A DNA stretch of 64,000 bases. Source: Methylobacterium sp. CB376. Its GTDB lineage: Bacteria; Pseudomonadota; Alphaproteobacteria; Rhizobiales; Beijerinckiaceae. The stretch is from NCBI RefSeq assembly GCF_029714205.1, contig NZ_CP121648.1, positions 2,356,001 through 2,420,000 on the forward strand, written 5' to 3'. The notes beneath the pieces are model-generated. The model was given only the letters and a program-made list of their open reading frames with translations. It ran no database searches and was not told the DNA's origin. Shown here in pieces: positions 1-9,707 of the stretch. The stretch's first letter is position 1, and each line of letters begins with the position of its first letter. Position numbers and translations under genes: made by a program.

Positions 1-1
1 C

Positions 2-2413
2 GACCGCGTGCCGCGGGAGCTGACCGAGCCGCAGCGCTTCATCCTGCGGGCGCTGGCCCGGACCGTGATGGCGCAGCTCGCCATGCGCCGCACCGACGCG
101 GCCCTGCGGGTGAGCGAGGAGCGCTACCGCTCGCTGTTCAACTCGATCGATGCCGGGTTCTGCCTGATCGAGGTGCTCTTCGGCGACGGGGGCAAGGCGG
201 AGGATTTCCGCATCCTGGAGGTGAACCCGGCCTTCGCGGGCCAGACCGGCCTCGCCGACCCGGTCGGGCGCAAGATGCGCGACCTCGCCCCGGAGAACGA
301 GCCCTACTGGCCCGAACTGTTCGGCGAGGTGGCGCGGACCGGCCGGCCCGTCCGCGTCGAGAACGCCGCCAGGGCCCTCGGGCGCTGGTACGACGTGCAT
401 GCCTACCGGGTCGACCAGCCGGACCTCAACCGCGTCGCCGTGCTGTTCAACGACATCACCCCGCGCCGCGTCGGCGAACTCGCCCTGCGCGACAGCGAGG
501 CGGAGCTGCGCCTCGTCGCCGACGCGATGCCGGTGCTCATCGCGGTGATCGACCGGTCCTTCACCTACCGCTTCGTGAACGCCGCCTACGAGACCTGGTT
601 CGGGCATTCCCGCGACGCCGTGATCGGCCGCCACATGGGCGACCTCATCGGCGAGCAGGAATTCGCGATCCGCCGCCCCTCCGTGGAGCGGGCGCTGGCC
701 GGCGAGGAGGTGCGCATCGAGCGCACCTGGCCCTGGCCGGACGGGCGCACCCGCATCGCGGACATCCGCTACCTGCCCCGCCGCAGGCCGGGCGGCGAGG
801 TCGACGGCGTCTACGTGTTCGTCCACGACGTCACCGACCGCAAGCGCGTCGAGGAATTGCTGGAGGCGCGCACGCAGTCCCTGGAGGCGCAGATCGCCGC
901 CCAGGCCCGCGACCGCGACCGCATCTGGACCCTCTCGCCGGTGCTGAAGGTGATCGCCTCGGCGGGCGGCGCGATCCAGTCGGTGAATCCCTCCTGGGTG
1001 CGCACGCTCGGCTGGAGCGAGGCGGAGTGCCTCGGCCGCTCCCTCCTCGACTTCGTGGTCCCGGCGGAGCGGGGCACCCTGGAGGCGGAGCTGGCGCGGC
1101 GGGCCGCCGGGGAGGGCGGCGACGTCGAGATCGCCTGCCTCACCAAGTCCGGGGAGGCGCGGCGCATCCTCTGGACCATCGTGCCGGAGGACGACACGCT
1201 CTACGGGTTCGGGCGCGACGTCTCCGAGCAGCGCCGGGCCGAGGAGGCGCTGCGCCAGTCGCAGAAGCTCGAGGCGGTGGGCCAGCTCACCGGCGGGGTG
1301 GCGCACGACTTCAACAACCTGCTCACCATCATCCGCTCCTCCGTCGATTTCCTGCGCCGGCCCGACCTGCCGGAGGAGCGGCGGCGGCGCTACCTCGACG
1401 CGGTGTCGGACACGGTCGACCGCGCCGCCAAGCTCACTGGGCAGCTCCTCGCCTTCGCGCGGCGCCAGGCGCTGCGGCTCGAAGTGATCGATGTCGGGGC
1501 GCGGCTGCGCAACGTCGGCGAGATGCTCGACGCCGTGACGGGCGCGCGCATCCGCGTGGTCACGGAGGTGCCGGACCGGCCCTGCTTCGTGCGCACCGAC
1601 CAGAGCCAATTCGAGACCGCCCTCGTCAACATGGCGGTGAATGCGCGCGACGCCATGAACGGGGAGGGGACCCTGACCCTGCGCGTCAGCTGCGGCCGCT
1701 CCCTCCCGGCCATCCGCGGCCACGCGGGCGCGCCCGGCCCCTTCGCGACGGTGTCGCTGACCGATACCGGCACCGGCATCCCGCCCGACCTGCTCGGCCG
1801 GATCTTCGAGCCCTTCTTCACCACCAAGGACGTCGGCAAGGGCACGGGGCTCGGCCTGTCCCAGGTCTTCGGCTTCGCCAAGCAATCCGGCGGCGACATC
1901 GCGGTCGAGAGCACCCCGGGGACGGGGACCACCTTCACCCTCTACCTGCCGCAGGTCGAGGTGCCCGACGGGGCGCTCCGGCCGGACCTCGACCCGCAAG
2001 GCCCCTCGCCCTCGGGGGCGGGACGGCGGGTGCTCGTCGTCGAGGACAATGTCGAGGTCGGGCGCTTCGCCTGCCAGATCCTGCAGGATCTCGGCTTCAC
2101 GACCGAGTGGGCCTGCAACGCCGAGGAGGCGCTCGACCGGCTCGGCGGGGAGGCGTCGGCGTTCGACGCCGTGTTCTCGGACGTGGTGATGCCCGGCATG
2201 GGCGGCATCGCCCTCGCCCGCGAGCTGCGCCGGCGGCTGCCGGACCTGCCCGTGGTGCTCGCCTCCGGCTACAGCCACGTCCTGGCCCAGGAGGGGGCGC
2301 ACGGGTTCGAGCTGCTCCACAAGCCCTATTCGGGCGAGGAACTGGGGCGGATCCTCGACCGGGTCACGTCCCGCGACGGCGGCCGCGTCGCCTCGCGCTC
2401 CCGAGGCGGGTAG
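2..2413 (+). CDS. Hybrid PAS sensor histidine kinase/response regulator (5' truncated by window)
   Basis: The reading frame is open to the left edge, so the true start lies outside the window; the first ~25 residues resemble the tail of a GAF domain. Counting from the GTG at 8, three PAS domains follow (about residues 35-150, 160-280 and 300-410), then a HisKA domain with the H-box [10 protein letters not shown] (His near 433). The ATPase domain has an intact N-box ([10 protein letters not shown]), DTGTGIP and [11 protein letters not shown]-terminal receiver domain carries its phospho-acceptor Asp in FSDVVMPG (near 724). No membrane segment is visible in the part present, so a soluble sensor is likely. 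The signal is unknown. It ends about 60 bp before xoxF on the same strand, which suggests but does not prove a regulatory link. Confidence 0.9.
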   Translation, partial: DRVPRELTEPQRFILRALARTVMAQLAMRRTDAALRVSEERYRSLFNSIDAGFCLIEVLFGDGGKAEDFRILEVNPAFAGQTGLADPVGRKMRDLAPENEPYWPELFGEVARTGRPVRVENAARALGRWYDVHAYRVDQPDLNRVAVLFNDITPRRVGELALRDSEAELRLVADAMPVLIAVIDRSFTYRFVNAAYETWFGHSRDAVIGRHMGDLIGEQEFAIRRPSVERALAGEEVRIERTWPWPDGRTRIADIRYLPRRRPGGEVDGVYVFVHDVTDRKRVEELLEARTQSLEAQIAAQARDRDRIWTLSPVLKVIASAGGAIQSVNPSWVRTLGWSEAECLGRSLLDFVVPAERGTLEAELARRAAGEGGDVEIACLTKSGEARRILWTIVPEDDTLYGFGRDVSEQRRAEEALRQSQKLEAVGQLTGGVAHDFNNLLTIIRSSVDFLRRPDLPEERRRRYLDAVSDTVDRAAKLTGQLLAFARRQALRLEVIDVGARLRNVGEMLDAVTGARIRVVTEVPDRPCFVRTDQSQFETALVNMAVNARDAMNGEGTLTLRVSCGRSLPAIRGHAGAPGPFATVSLTDTGTGIPPDLLGRIFEPFFTTKDVGKGTGLGLSQVFGFAKQSGGDIAVESTPGTGTTFTLYLPQVEVPDGALRPDLDPQGPSPSGAGRRVLVVEDNVEVGRFACQILQDLGFTTEWACNAEEALDRLGGEASAFDAVFSDVVMPGMGGIALARELRRRLPDLPVVLASGYSHVLAQEGAHGFELLHKPYSGEELGRILDRVTSRDGGRVASRSRGG

Positions 2414-2476
2414 GGGAAGCGCCACGCTTTCGCCCGGCGGCCCGGTCAGGGCGGGGCCCCGCCAAGGATGTGCCCG

Positions 2477-4243
2477 ATGCGTCTCCTCGTCCTCATCGCC
2501 CTGCTGCTCGCGGCGGTCCCGGCCCGGGCCGGGGACGCCGCCGCGCCGGTCCTCCAGACCCTCGACTACGCCAATACCCGCTACGCGGCGCTCGACCAGA
2601 TCACCGCCGAGAATGTCGGCCGGCTCAAGGTCGCCTGGACCTTCTCGACCGGCGTGCTGCGGGGCCACGAGGGCGCGCCCCTGGTCGTCGGCCACCTGAT
2701 GATCGTGCACACGCCGTTCCCGAACGTGGTCTACGCCCTCGACCTCGACCGGGACGGACGGATCGCGTGGCGCTACGCCCCGCGCCAGGAGGCGAACGTC
2801 ATCCCGGTGATGTGCTGCGACACGGTCTGGCGGGGGCCGGCCGCCGCGAACGGCAAGCTCTTCCTGCAACTCGCCGACACCAGGGTGGTGGCCCTCGACC
2901 TCGAATCCGGGCGCGAAGTGTGGAGCGTGCGCAACGGCGATCCGGCCCGCGGCGAGACCAACACCGCGACGGTGCTGCCGGTGCGCGACAGGCTCATCGT
3001 CGGCCTCTCGGGAGGCGAGTACGGCGCGCGCTGCCACGTCACCGCCTACGACCAGGCGACGGGGCGCCGGCTCTGGCGCGCCTACGCGACCGGACCCGAC
3101 GCCGACATGCTGGTCGACCCGGAGCGGACGACCGAACTCGGCCGCCCGATCGGGCGGGATTCCTCCCTCTCCAGCTGGCAGGGGGACCAGTGGCGGATCG
3201 GGGGCGGCTGCAGCTGGGGCTGGTTCTCCTACGACCCGGCCCTCGACCTCGTCTATTACGGGACCGGCAATCCCTCGACCTGGAACCCGGCCCAGCGCCC
3301 CGGCGCCAACCGCTGGGCCATGGCGATCATCGCCCGCGACGTCGAGACCGGGACGGCGCGCTGGGTCTACCAGATGACGCCGCACGACCAGTGGGACTAT
3401 GACGGCGTCAACGAGATGATCCTGACCGACCAGGACGTCGACGGCCGCCCGCGCCGCCTCCTCACCCATTTCGACCGCAACGGCTTCGGTTACACCCTGG
3501 ACCGGGAGAGCGGGGACGTGCTGGTGGCGGAGAAGTTCGATCCGAGCGTGAACTGGGCGCGCCGGATCGTGATGGATCGCGCCTCGCCCGATTACGGCCG
3601 CCCCGAGGTCGATCCGCGCTACGCCCCCGAGACGAAGGGCGAGGACGAGACCACGACCGGCATCTGCCCCGGCGCGCTCGGCGCCAAGAACCAGCAGCCC
3701 GCGGCCTACTCGCCGCGGACGCGCCTGTTCTACGTGCCGACCAACCACATGTGCATGGATTACGAGCCCTTTCAGGTGACCTACGCGGCCGGCCAGCCCT
3801 TCGTGGGCGCGACGCTGACGCTGCACCCGCCGGAGGGCAGCCGGCACACGGGGGCCTTCATCGCCTGGGACGGGATCGCGGGGCGGATCGCGTGGTCGCG
3901 GCCCGAGACCTTCTCGGTCTGGTCGGGGGCGCTCGCGACGGCCGGCGGGGTGGTGTTCTACGGGACCCTGGAGGGCGACCTGAAGGCGCTCGACGCCCGG
4001 ACGGGGCGCGAGCTCTACCGGTTCCGGACCGGGTCGGGGATCGTCGGCAACGTGACGACCTACGCGTATGGAGGCCGGCAATACGTGGCGGTGCTGTCCG
4101 GGGTCGGCGGCTGGGCCGGGATCGGGCTCGCCGCCGGGCTCACCGATCCGGCGGACGGGTCGGGGGCGGTGGGCGGCTACGCGGCCCTGTCGCAGTACAC
4201 GGCCCCGGGCGGGATGCTGACGGTGTTCGCGCTGCCGGAGTGA
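2477..4243 (+). CDS. xoxF: XoxF-type lanthanide-dependent methanol dehydrogenase (PQQ quinoprotein)
   Basis: Periplasmic PQQ-dependent alcohol dehydrogenase that oxidises methanol to formaldehyde or formate and passes electrons to a c-type cytochrome. The protein (~588 aa) begins with a Sec signal peptide ending near ARAG. It has the vicinal cysteine pair in VMCCDTV, metal ligands in GGEYG and GTGNPSTWN, and the catalytic Asp in WDYDGVNE. The second Asp of WDYDG is the lanthanide-coordinating residue that separates XoxF from calcium-type MxaF, which has Ala there. Length and sequence match the XoxF family closely. The ATG at 2477 is preferred over 2468 because AAGGA lies 8 nt upstream. No xoxG cytochrome or xoxJ gene is adjacent, so the partners must be elsewhere. 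Confidence 0.93.
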   Translation: MRLLVLIALLLAAVPARAGDAAAPVLQTLDYANTRYAALDQITAENVGRLKVAWTFSTGVLRGHEGAPLVVGHLMIVHTPFPNVVYALDLDRDGRIAWRYAPRQEANVIPVMCCDTVWRGPAAANGKLFLQLADTRVVALDLESGREVWSVRNGDPARGETNTATVLPVRDRLIVGLSGGEYGARCHVTAYDQATGRRLWRAYATGPDADMLVDPERTTELGRPIGRDSSLSSWQGDQWRIGGGCSWGWFSYDPALDLVYYGTGNPSTWNPAQRPGANRWAMAIIARDVETGTARWVYQMTPHDQWDYDGVNEMILTDQDVDGRPRRLLTHFDRNGFGYTLDRESGDVLVAEKFDPSVNWARRIVMDRASPDYGRPEVDPRYAPETKGEDETTTGICPGALGAKNQQPAAYSPRTRLFYVPTNHMCMDYEPFQVTYAAGQPFVGATLTLHPPEGSRHTGAFIAWDGIAGRIAWSRPETFSVWSGALATAGGVVFYGTLEGDLKALDARTGRELYRFRTGSGIVGNVTTYAYGGRQYVAVLSGVGGWAGIGLAAGLTDPADGSGAVGGYAALSQYTAPGGMLTVFALPE

Positions 4244-4341
4244 TCCGGGACCCGGTTGGTCGAAGCGGATCCCGTCTCACGATCCCGCGCGGCGCTTGAG
4301 CGACGCCCCAATCCGCCATCCCGAAGGGATCGCTCGGATGT
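4244..4341. repeat. REP-like intergenic repeat, copy A (after xoxF)
   Basis: Starts at the xoxF stop codon. It shares about 95 bp with a sequence directly after the DoxX gene (60669-60790): ATCCGGGA.CCGG, TCGAAGCGGATCCCG, CGGCGC.TGAGCGA.GCC and CCGAAGGGA occur in the same order. The central CCCGCGCGGCGCTTGAGCGA block also occurs twice at 35558-35689. All copies sit at gene 3' ends. Confidence 0.75.
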
Positions 4342-4431
4342 GGGACGAGGGGCGGCGCCCCTCACCGCTTCGGGACGAGGGGCGGCGCCCCTCATCGCTT
4401 TGGGACGAGGGGCGGCGCCCCTCACCGCCTC
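4342..4431. repeat. Three tandem 30-bp hairpin units between convergent genes
   Basis: Three near-identical 30-bp units start at 4342, 4372 and 4402. Each contains GAGGGGC-GGC-GCCCCTC, a perfect 7-bp stem with a 3-nt loop. The array lies between the 3' ends of xoxF and the convergent SDR gene, and its last unit covers the SDR stop codon at 4422-4424. No U-tract follows, so termination or mRNA 3'-end protection is only an inference. Confidence 0.8.
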
Positions 4432-5420
4432 GGCCGCCGCGCGGCGAGCAGCGCCCCGCCGGCGAGCAGCCCGAGCCCGAGGGCCAGCCCGGCCTTCAGC
4501 GTGCTCGGGGCGGCCGCGACCACGCTCGCCCGCGCCCGCCCGTCGAAGCGGCCATGCGCCCCGGGATCCGTGTCGACCGGCCCGAACAGGTTGTCCGGCC
4601 GGTGCGGGTCCGCCGGCTCGGGCGTCATCTCGCCCTCGTAGGCGGCCGTGGCGAGGTAGCGGTCGAGCAGGCCGGGCGCCACCAGGGTGCCGAGGATCGC
4701 CTGCCAGGCCGGGGGACCGATCCAGAGCTCGCGCGGCGCCTCCTCCGCCGCCCGCACGACGTGCCGGGCGATCGCCTCGGGCTGGTAGATCGGCGGCACC
4801 GGCTGGAGCCGGCGCGGCAGGACCGAGCGGGCCCAGTCGAATTGCGGCGTGTTGACCGCCGGCAGCTGCACCATGGTGAGCCGCACCCGGCTGCCGTCGT
4901 GCAGGATCTCGCAGCGCAGGGAATCGACGAAGCCGCGCACCGCCGCCTTGGCGGCGCAGTAGGGCGCCTGGAGCGGGATCGACCGGTAGGCGAGCGCCGA
5001 GCCGATGCAGACGATCGTGCCGCGGTCGGCCGGTGCCATGTGCCGCAGGGCCGCCAGCGTGCCGTGCACCTGGCCCAGATAGGTCACGGCCGTGACCTGC
5101 CGGAACTCGTCCGGGCTCAGCCGCCGCACCGGCGCGTAGGCGGTCACCATCGCGTTGTTGACCCAGACGTCGATCCCCGCCCAGGCCTCCGCGACCGCGT
5201 CGGCGGCCCGCTGCACCGCGCCCGCATCCGCCACGTCGGCCTGGAAGCCGAGCGCCCGCGCGCCCGCCCGGCGCAGCTCCGCCAGGGTGCCGTCGATCCC
5301 GCGCCGGCCGCGGGCCAGCACGGCGACGTCGTAGCCCCGGCGGGCGAAGGCGAGCGCCACCGCCCGCCCGACCCCGGCGGTGCCGCCCGTCACGACGGCG
5401 CTGGGACGGCGCGGGCTCAT
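4422..5420 (-). CDS. SDR-family oxidoreductase with C-terminal membrane anchor
   Basis: NAD(P)-dependent short-chain dehydrogenase of ~332 aa. The Rossmann motif TGGTAGVG lies at residues 11-18 and the catalytic triad is Ser141, Tyr154 (YCAAK) and Lys158. An extension beyond the ~250-aa SDR core ends in a hydrophobic helix (LALGLGLLAGGALLAA) and basic residues, suggesting membrane anchoring. The start overlaps the end of the SMP-30 gene by 4 nt (ATGA), which indicates translational coupling. It is the last gene of a seven-gene minus-strand set running from 12588. The substrate is unknown; context points to a sugar- or polyol-derived alcohol or ketone. Confidence 0.85.
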   Translation of the reverse strand: MSPRRPSAVVTGGTAGVGRAVALAFARRGYDVAVLARGRRGIDGTLAELRRAGARALGFQADVADAGAVQRAADAVAEAWAGIDVWVNNAMVTAYAPVRRLSPDEFRQVTAVTYLGQVHGTLAALRHMAPADRGTIVCIGSALAYRSIPLQAPYCAAKAAVRGFVDSLRCEILHDGSRVRLTMVQLPAVNTPQFDWARSVLPRRLQPVPPIYQPEAIARHVVRAAEEAPRELWIGPPAWQAILGTLVAPGLLDRYLATAAYEGEMTPEPADPHRPDNLFGPVDTDPGAHGRFDGRARASVVAAAPSTLKAGLALGLGLLAGGALLAARRPRR

Positions 5421-6319
5421 GGCCGGGACTCCCGCGGCAGGGCCTCCCCGAAGCGGGGGCGCGGCCGGCCGCGCGGGCCGGGCCGCAGGCGCAGGACGGC
5501 GCCCGCCTGCGGGGCCGCGTCGTCCTTGCGGGCGCTCGTCACGTAGAGCGTCCCCAGATCCTCGTCGCCGAAGGCCATCATGGTCGGGTAGCGGACGGGG
5601 AGCGGCACCGCGCGGTCGAGCCGGCCGTCCGGCGCGTAGCGGTGCAGGCAGCCCCCGCCGTGGATCGCGCTCCAGTAGAAGCCCTCGGCGTCGACCGCGC
5701 CGCCATCCGGGACGCCGAGACCGGCGGGCAGCGCCGCGAAGGGCTGGCCCGGACCGAGGGCGCCCCGCGCCGGGTCGAAGGCGAGGGCGTCGATGCGGCC
5801 CTCCCGGCTGTCGGCGAGGTAGAACCTGCCGCCGTCCGGGCTCCAGGCGAAGCCGTTGGCGGTGAGCGCGGTCGCGGCGTGGCGCACGAGTCCCTCCTCC
5901 CTCGTATAGGCGTAGAGGTGGTCCGGCCGCGGCGGCGCCTCGGTGCCGGGAAGCGGCTCGAACATCGTCCCGATCCAGAGCCGCCCGGCCGGATCGCAAT
6001 CGGCCTCGTTGAAGCGGTGCGTGCGCGGGTCGAAGGGCGGCGCGGCGAGGCGGTCGAGGGCGCCGCTCGCGAAGTCGAGGGCGAAGAGGCCGCCGCGGAG
6101 CGCCACCAGCGCGCCCGCGCCGTCCGGCAGGAGCGTGTAGCCGCCGATCTCCGCCGGCAGCGGCCAGCGCCGCGTCGCCCCGCTGCCCGGCTCGGTGCGG
6201 AAGAGGGCCGGCGCCTTCACGTCGATCCAGTAGAGGACCCGCTCCTGCGGCGACCAGTACGGCCCCTCGCCGATCACGGCGCCCGCCTCCACCACGATCG
6301 CGGCGTCTGCTGCCGGCAT
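5417..6319 (-). CDS. SMP-30/gluconolactonase/LRE family lactonase
   Basis: Six-bladed beta-propeller hydrolase of ~300 aa without a signal peptide, so probably cytoplasmic. Family landmarks include the metal-ligand Glu in GEGPYWSP near the N-terminus, RFNEADCDPAGRLWIGTM, the ligand Asn in NGFAWSPDG and the ligand Asp in VPDGGAVDAEG. Enzymes of this family open sugar lactones to aldonic acids using a divalent metal. It lies between the GMC dehydrogenase (17 nt upstream) and the SDR gene (4-nt overlap), a context fitting hydrolysis of a lactone made by the flavoprotein. The exact sugar cannot be read from the sequence. Confidence 0.88.
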   Translation of the reverse strand: MPAADAAIVVEAGAVIGEGPYWSPQERVLYWIDVKAPALFRTEPGSGATRRWPLPAEIGGYTLLPDGAGALVALRGGLFALDFASGALDRLAAPPFDPRTHRFNEADCDPAGRLWIGTMFEPLPGTEAPPRPDHLYAYTREEGLVRHAATALTANGFAWSPDGGRFYLADSREGRIDALAFDPARGALGPGQPFAALPAGLGVPDGGAVDAEGFYWSAIHGGGCLHRYAPDGRLDRAVPLPVRYPTMMAFGDEDLGTLYVTSARKDDAAPQAGAVLRLRPGPRGRPRPRFGEALPRESRP

Positions 6320-6336
6320 CCCGCTCCTCCTCGCCC

Positions 6337-8058
6337 TCACCCGGACCAAGCGCGGGAGCGGGCCGAAAGGTCCCCGCGGGCGGCGAGCGCCCCGATCCGG
6401 TCGGCGGTGCGCAGCGCGATCGCCTGGATCGTCAGGGACGGGTTGACCCCGCCCACGGTCGGGAAGACGGAGCCGTCGCAGATCCAGAGGTTCGGGATGT
6501 CCCAGGAGCGGCAATCGGCGTCGACGACGCTGGTGCGGGGATAGCTGCCCATCCGGGCGGTCCCGTTGAGGTGGCAGGTGTCGTCCTCCTGCGCCCAGAT
6601 CTCGCGGGCGCCGGCCGCCGCGAGGGCCTGCCGCATGAAGGCGAGGCTGTGCCGGTTCACGGCCCTGTCGTTGTCGCACCACGAATAGGTGATCCGCGGG
6701 ATCGGCAGGCCGTAGCGGTCGGTCTCCTCCGCCAGGGTCACGCCGTTGCGCTCCTGCGGCATGTATTCGGAGACGACTTTGAGCCCGGCGACGTGGTTGT
6801 AGCGCTGCATCTCGGCGATGAGCGCGTCGCCCCACAGGCCGCGGCTGCCCGCGAGCGTGCGGCTCCACAGGCTCGGCAGCGGGCCCTGGCTCATGTAGCA
6901 ATAGCCGCCGAAGAAGTCCTTGCCCTCGTCCTCGTAGTTCCAGTGCTCGGTGAGGGCCAGGGAGGGCGGGCCCTTGTAGGAGCGGACCTCCTCCTCCATC
7001 ACGCCCCAGACCGCCTGGTTGCCCTGCACCGTGAGGTAGCGGCCGACCAGCCCCGAGGAATTGGCGAGGCCGTCCGGGAAGTCCGGAGTGGCGGACATCA
7101 GCAGGAGGCGCGGGGTCTCGATCGCGTAGCCCGCCACCACCACGTGGCGCGCCCGCTGGAAGCGCCAGCGCCCCTCGCGGTGGTAGTGCAGCCCGGTGGC
7201 GCGGCGGTTGCGCGTCTCGATCCGGCCGACCATGGCGAGGTCGCGGATCTCGGCGCCGGCCCGCAGGGCGCGGGGCAGCCAGGTGACGAGCACGCTCTGC
7301 TTGGCGTTGGTCGAGCAGCCGAGCGTGCAGAAGCCGCGATAGACGCAGGGCGGCGAGTCGCCCCGCGGCGCCGAGACGGTGGCGAGGGGCGTCGGCGCCC
7401 AGCCGATGCCGAGCGCCTCCGCGCCGCGGGCCAGCACCCGGGCGGCCGCGTTGAGTTCGTGGGCACGGTACGGGTAGCGGGGTCGCTTGGGGCCCCACGG
7501 ATAGGTCACCGGCCCGGCGATCTTCAGCGCCTGCTCGACCTGCCCGTAATAGTCCCACATCTCGCGCCAATCGAGCGGCCAGTCGGCGCCGTAGCCGAGG
7601 AGGCTGCGCGAGCGGAACCACTCGGGCCGGAAGCGCAGCGACACCATGGCGAAGTGGACGGTCGAGCCGCCCACCGCCCGGCCGGAATTGTTCGAGCCCA
7701 TCTGCAGCGGGTTGTCGCCGTCGACGAGGCGCTCGTCGGTCCAGTAGAGCTTCGACTGGTGGCTCTCGTCGGAGGCGAAATCCTCCAGCGGCCGCCAGTA
7801 CGGTCCGGCATCGAGGGCGACGACGGAGAAGCCCTGCTCGGCCAGCCGGCAGGCGAGGGTGCCGCCCCCGGCCCCGGTGCCCACGATGGCGAAGTCGACC
7901 TCCTCCTCGTCGCGGTGCTGGCGCATCGGCACCCACTCGCCGATCCGCATCACGTTCGGCGCCCGCCCGTCCCGGGCGCGGGGAACCTGCTCGGGATCGT
8001 CGTCCGGGACGCGGTGCGTCGGGTTGTCGGCCGCGGTGCCGATGCCGGGAATCCTCAT
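6337..8058 (-). CDS. GMC-family FAD-dependent oxidoreductase (gluconate/sorbose dehydrogenase type)
   Basis: A ~573-aa glucose-methanol-choline flavoprotein. The ADP-binding motif GTGAGGG lies at residues 60-66 and the C-terminal GMC motif HLNGTARMG has the catalytic His near 496, with the partner Asn in GGVNPSLT near 539. It resembles large subunits of membrane-linked gluconate or sorbosone dehydrogenases. No twin-arginine or Sec signal is visible; the N-terminal ~50 residues are polar. The subunit-3-like gene is 7 nt upstream, so the two probably form a complex. No cytochrome c subunit gene is nearby, so the electron acceptor is unknown. Start chosen at the ATG that fits the spacing. Confidence 0.87.
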   Translation of the reverse strand: MRIPGIGTAADNPTHRVPDDDPEQVPRARDGRAPNVMRIGEWVPMRQHRDEEEVDFAIVGTGAGGGTLACRLAEQGFSVVALDAGPYWRPLEDFASDESHQSKLYWTDERLVDGDNPLQMGSNNSGRAVGGSTVHFAMVSLRFRPEWFRSRSLLGYGADWPLDWREMWDYYGQVEQALKIAGPVTYPWGPKRPRYPYRAHELNAAARVLARGAEALGIGWAPTPLATVSAPRGDSPPCVYRGFCTLGCSTNAKQSVLVTWLPRALRAGAEIRDLAMVGRIETRNRRATGLHYHREGRWRFQRARHVVVAGYAIETPRLLLMSATPDFPDGLANSSGLVGRYLTVQGNQAVWGVMEEEVRSYKGPPSLALTEHWNYEDEGKDFFGGYCYMSQGPLPSLWSRTLAGSRGLWGDALIAEMQRYNHVAGLKVVSEYMPQERNGVTLAEETDRYGLPIPRITYSWCDNDRAVNRHSLAFMRQALAAAGAREIWAQEDDTCHLNGTARMGSYPRTSVVDADCRSWDIPNLWICDGSVFPTVGGVNPSLTIQAIALRTADRIGALAARGDLSARSRAWSG

Positions 8059-8065
8059 CGCCGCC

Positions 8066-8731
8066 TCACACCTGCCCGACGCGCAGGTTCTCCCGCCGCG
8101 CCTCCTCCTCGCGGCCGGGCTTGGCCTCGGCCGCCTCCCAGGCGTCGCGCCGGTCGAAATCCATCCGCACGTAGCCGCGCGGGCTCGCCGGCCCGCCCCA
8201 GCCGATCTCGCTCCAGGCGGCGGGATGGGCGTAGTAGGCGCGCACGCAATCGTCGACGGCGCGCTGGCGGAAGAACAGGGCGCAGGGCATGCCGCCCCAG
8301 GCCTCGTGGCCGAGTGCCCCGCGCTCCGCCGCCCGCAGCAGCGCGTCCTGCCGGGCGGGATCGAGGGCGTGGAAGCGGGCACCGTGGGCGGCGAGCGCCT
8401 CCGCGTCGAGGGCGCGCAGGCCGCGGCGCCACGCCTCGCCCGCCTCGGGCATCGCCGCGTGGCGGTAGCCGTCGCGCTCACCCCGATCCAGGCTGTCGGC
8501 GATGAGCGCGGCGACCGGGATGCGGTCCGGCCGCGCCGCCGCCTGGGGAACGATGCGCGCGCAGACCGCCGTCAGGGTCTCCCACTCGTCGGGCGTGAAG
8601 AACCGGCGCGTGTCCGGGCGGATGGCGAGGCGCGCCGCCACCACCTCCCGGGTCTTGGCGTTCCAGGACGGCCCGTCGCGCTTGGCGAGCACGTCGTAGC
8701 CCGGATAGAGGTCGCGGCGCGGGTCAGCCAT
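8066..8731 (-). CDS. Gluconate 2-dehydrogenase subunit 3-like protein
   Basis: A 221-aa protein of the Gluconate_2-dh3 family: the segment RRFFTPDEWETLTAVCARIVPQ and the C-terminal region around RAYYAHPAAWSEIGWGG are typical. Family members are small partners of GMC dehydrogenases and usually carry a Tat signal that exports the complex. None is seen here, which suggests the pair acts in the cytoplasm or on the inner face of the membrane. The start overlaps the end of the upstream membrane-protein gene by 8 nt. Confidence 0.85.
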   Translation of the reverse strand: MADPRRDLYPGYDVLAKRDGPSWNAKTREVVAARLAIRPDTRRFFTPDEWETLTAVCARIVPQAAARPDRIPVAALIADSLDRGERDGYRHAAMPEAGEAWRRGLRALDAEALAAHGARFHALDPARQDALLRAAERGALGHEAWGGMPCALFFRQRAVDDCVRAYYAHPAAWSEIGWGGPASPRGYVRMDFDRRDAWEAAEAKPGREEEARRENLRVGQV

Positions 8732-9707
8732 GGCCGGGTCGCTCCAGGAGATCGAGGGCGGCGAGGCCCGCGAGCGCGAGGCCCGTGAAGGCCGGCGGCG
8801 CCGGCAGGGGCGGGCCGTTGAGCAGGTTCTGGCTCCAGTTGCGCCAGCCGCCCATGTTCCGGCCGATCCCGTAGGCGTGGAACCCGACCCCGCCGAGGCC
8901 CAGGAGCGCGGTCGCCCCGACGAGGGCGCGGGCGGCGGGATGGCGCCGGCCCGGGGCGGCGGCGCAGGCGGCGAGGAGCGCGCCCGCGAGCGGCGGCACG
9001 CTCACCGGCAGCAGCATGGCCGGGTTGTGGAAGGCGCCCCGGAAATGCAGCAGCCCCGCCTCCCCGACGGTGCCGGCGAGGCCCAGCGCGGTGCCGAGCG
9101 CCAGGGCGGGCCCGGCCGCGGCGCCGAGGAGGCGCGGCTCGTCCGGGTCGGCGGCGCGGACGCGCTCCGCCGCCACGCCGAGCGCGCCCGCGAGCGTCAG
9201 CGCGAGGGGCGCGCCGATCGGGGCGGCGTAGAACAGGTTCTCCCAGGAATAGCCGCCCTCGCGCTTGCCGACGTTGTAGGCGTGGAAGCCGAGCCCGACG
9301 AACCCCGTCGCGGCCGCGAGCGCCTGCACGGCGTGGCGCGTCCGGGAGGCGCGCCCGCGCGCCTCGCCCGCCCCGTGCAGGGAGGAGGACAGGACCGCGC
9401 TCGACACCAGGATCGGCGTCACCATGGCGGGGTTGAAGAACTGGCCGCGCTCGTGCTCCAGGCCGCTGTCGAGCAGGACCGAGGTCGCGAGCAGCGTCGA
9501 GGCGTGGTTGAGGCGCTGCGCCGCGCGCGCGGTCGTCCGGTTCGCGCGGGCGGGGCCGCCGCGCCCGCGCCCGGCCGCGAGCCAGGTCAGCACGCCGATC
9601 CCCGCCGCCGCCGCGGCGAGCGCGGCCAGCGGGTGGATCCTGATCGCGAGCGGGGCCGGTGCCGCGGCCCGCGCCCCGACCGCGCCCCGGCCGCTCTCAG
9701 ACAGCAT
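8724..9707 (-). CDS. Multi-pass membrane protein with internal duplication, function unknown
   Basis: Strongly hydrophobic ~327-aa protein with about eight predicted membrane segments. Two halves repeat the same motifs. The first half (about 75-185) has EHERGQFFNPAM and GFHAYNVGKREGG; the second (about 215-315) has LHFRGAFHNPAM and GFHAYGIGRNMGG, followed by related N.(x)APP/G sequences. The repeated histidines at matching positions could bind a cofactor such as haem, but that is inference. I do not recognise a named family. It sits between the enolase-superfamily gene (11-nt overlap) and the subunit-3-like gene (8-nt overlap), so a membrane or electron-transfer partner of the GMC enzyme is a reasonable hypothesis. 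Confidence 0.75.
   Translation of the reverse strand: MLSESGRGAVGARAAAPAPLAIRIHPLAALAAAAAGIGVLTWLAAGRGRGGPARANRTTARAAQRLNHASTLLATSVLLDSGLEHERGQFFNPAMVTPILVSSAVLSSSLHGAGEARGRASRTRHAVQALAAATGFVGLGFHAYNVGKREGGYSWENLFYAAPIGAPLALTLAGALGVAAERVRAADPDEPRLLGAAAGPALALGTALGLAGTVGEAGLLHFRGAFHNPAMLLPVSVPPLAGALLAACAAAPGRRHPAARALVGATALLGLGGVGFHAYGIGRNMGGWRNWSQNLLNGPPLPAPPAFTGLALAGLAALDLLERPGHG

Noticed and set aside
1027..3402. Long plus-strand frame spanning the kinase and xoxF genes
   Set aside because: Arg/Ala/Gly-rich, low-complexity translation in another frame of two well-supported genes; a high-GC shadow.
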